Shown here in pieces: positions 63,244 through 64,000 of a DNA stretch of 64,000 bases; position 1 is the first letter of the stretch, and each line of letters starts with the position of its first letter. The position numbers and the translations under genes are program-made. This stretch comes from Kitasatospora sp. NBC_00315 (GTDB lineage: Bacteria; Actinomycetota; Actinomycetes; Streptomycetales; Streptomycetaceae). Below the pieces are notes generated by a model, which saw only the letters and a list, made by a program, of their open reading frames with translations, was not told where the DNA came from and ran no database searches. The DNA is taken from the NCBI RefSeq assembly GCF_041435095.1, contig NZ_CP108025.1, positions 2,108,001 to 2,172,000 of the forward strand, given 5' to 3'.

Positions 63244-64000
63244 ATGCATGCCGAACGGGACGACCCTTCTCCGGCGGACTCCTACGACGTGGACCGGGCC
63301 GTACAGCACGCCCTGGACCGCCTCACCGTGCTGGCCAACGCCAGCAACGCGCTGGCCAGCACGCTGGACCTGGCGACGGGGCTGCGCCGCTTGTGCCGCA
63401 CCCTGGTGCCCGCCCTGGCCGACTGGTGCGCGGTCGACCTCCTCGACGAAAACGGTCGGCTACGGCGACTGGTGGTCGAACACCGTGACCCCGGCCAACT
63501 GCCACCCGGCCTCTTCGAAGCCCAACTGCCGACCATTCCGGACGGCTCACCCGCCGCCGTGGCCCGGGCCCTGCGCGGTGCCGGCCCGCTGCTCATCACC
63601 GACTTCCCGCCACCCGACCATGCCGGCGACCCACTGCACGCCGTCGAACTGGAACTCTTCGCCCACCTGGGCGCCACCACCGCCGCCGTCGCACCGCTTA
63701 CGGCCCGCCGCCAGGTGCTCGGAGCTCTGACCCTGGCACGCACCGGCGAGGACGCGCGCCTGGACGAGGACAGCCTGGCGCTGATCGAGGATCTCGCCCA
63801 CAGGGTGGCACTCGCCGTGGACAGTGCTCAGCTGCACGCCCAGGTCCAGCACACCGCCGAGCGACTGCAACGCGCCCTGCTGCCCGAACTGCCCAACACC
63901 GGAGCTCTGCAACTGGCCGCCCGCTACCAGCCCTCCCGCGCAACCGCCGAGGTCGGTGGGGACTGGTACGACGCCTTCACCCTCCCCGAGGGCGCCACCG
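63244..64000 (+). CDS. GAF-SpoIIE (PP2C-type) serine phosphatase, 5' part
   Basis: The first 252 codons of a gene that runs off the right end. Residues 20-190 are a GAF sensor domain (LTVLANASNALASTLDL, GALTLARTGEDARLDEDSLAL at its end), followed by the helical linker AERLQRALLPELP and EVGGDWYDAFTLPEG, the first metal-binding motif of SpoIIE/RsbU-type phosphatases. Such proteins dephosphorylate anti-sigma antagonists (STAS) and so adjust sigma-B-like stress and development factors; streptomycetes carry many. ATG at 63244 is preceded by AGGGA at a rather long distance; an in-frame ATG at 63232 is an alternative. A TAGGCT -10-like hexamer lies near 63115. Confidence 0.9.
   Translation, partial: MHAERDDPSPADSYDVDRAVQHALDRLTVLANASNALASTLDLATGLRRLCRTLVPALADWCAVDLLDENGRLRRLVVEHRDPGQLPPGLFEAQLPTIPDGSPAAVARALRGAGPLLITDFPPPDHAGDPLHAVELELFAHLGATTAAVAPLTARRQVLGALTLARTGEDARLDEDSLALIEDLAHRVALAVDSAQLHAQVQHTAERLQRALLPELPNTGALQLAARYQPSRATAEVGGDWYDAFTLPEGAT

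Overview
The window is high-GC actinomycete chromosome, most likely from Streptomyces, Kitasatospora or a close relative. Supporting signs are the pervasive G/C third codon positions, many GTG and TTG starts, ABC sugar importers without their own ATPase, dense LacI and ROK regulators, a DasR-type operator, and a GAF-SpoIIE phosphatase.

Layout. 0-3.3 kb: the start of an acyltransferase-3 gene, a processive GT2 polysaccharide synthase with a DasR-like box upstream, and a siderophore-interacting reductase. 3.6-5.3 kb: metG. 5.5-19.1 kb: a mannoside-use locus with four related LacI regulators, a GH2 beta-mannosidase, a binding lipoprotein and two permeases, manA, and a ROK sugar kinase. The parts fit one path: import of mannosides, cytoplasmic cleavage to mannose, phosphorylation by the kinase, and isomerisation to fructose-6-P by ManA. 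19.2-22.1 kb: an antiporter and a DUF6325/SHOCT pair. 22.4-26.2 kb: two secreted proteins, an unknown two-domain protein and a CBM13-PL3 pectate lyase. 26.4-29.7 kb: a DHA2 exporter divergent from a YCII/ECF42 sigma-factor operon. 30-36 kb: type II thioesterase, TetR, a truncated MFS gene, an Mca-like deacetylase, a GPP34 protein and an NlpC/P60 hydrolase.

36.2-50.3 kb is the outstanding region: three reverse-strand genes coupled by 4-bp ATGA overlaps. They are a 3498-aa AT-less PKS (DH-ACP-ACP*-KS-KR-ACP-KS0-ACP-C-FkbH), an ACP-thioester-reductase protein with an extra C-terminal domain, and a Cys-type alpha/beta hydrolase. Read across the gene boundary the assembly line ends C-FkbH-ACP-TR. 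This looks like an NRPS-style terminal module with FkbH in place of an adenylation domain, so the acyl chain may be joined to a glyceryl unit and released reductively. No acyltransferase and no partner for the N-terminal half-module are present in the window.

50.3-52.7 kb has no intact gene but holds relics, including a DUF3500 pseudogene. 52.7-61.6 kb is a second sugar locus: a secreted discoidin/beta-helix protein (GH55-like), a ROK repressor, an ABC importer and a GH1 beta-glucosidase, most simply for beta-glucan (laminarin-like) use. 61.6-63.2 kb holds a GH13 C-terminal relic, an IS5-type transposase relic and strong hairpins. A GAF-SpoIIE phosphatase gene runs off the right end.

Limits: functions come from motifs read by eye. 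No database or structure search was run, and start codons were chosen from ribosome-binding sites and family conservation.
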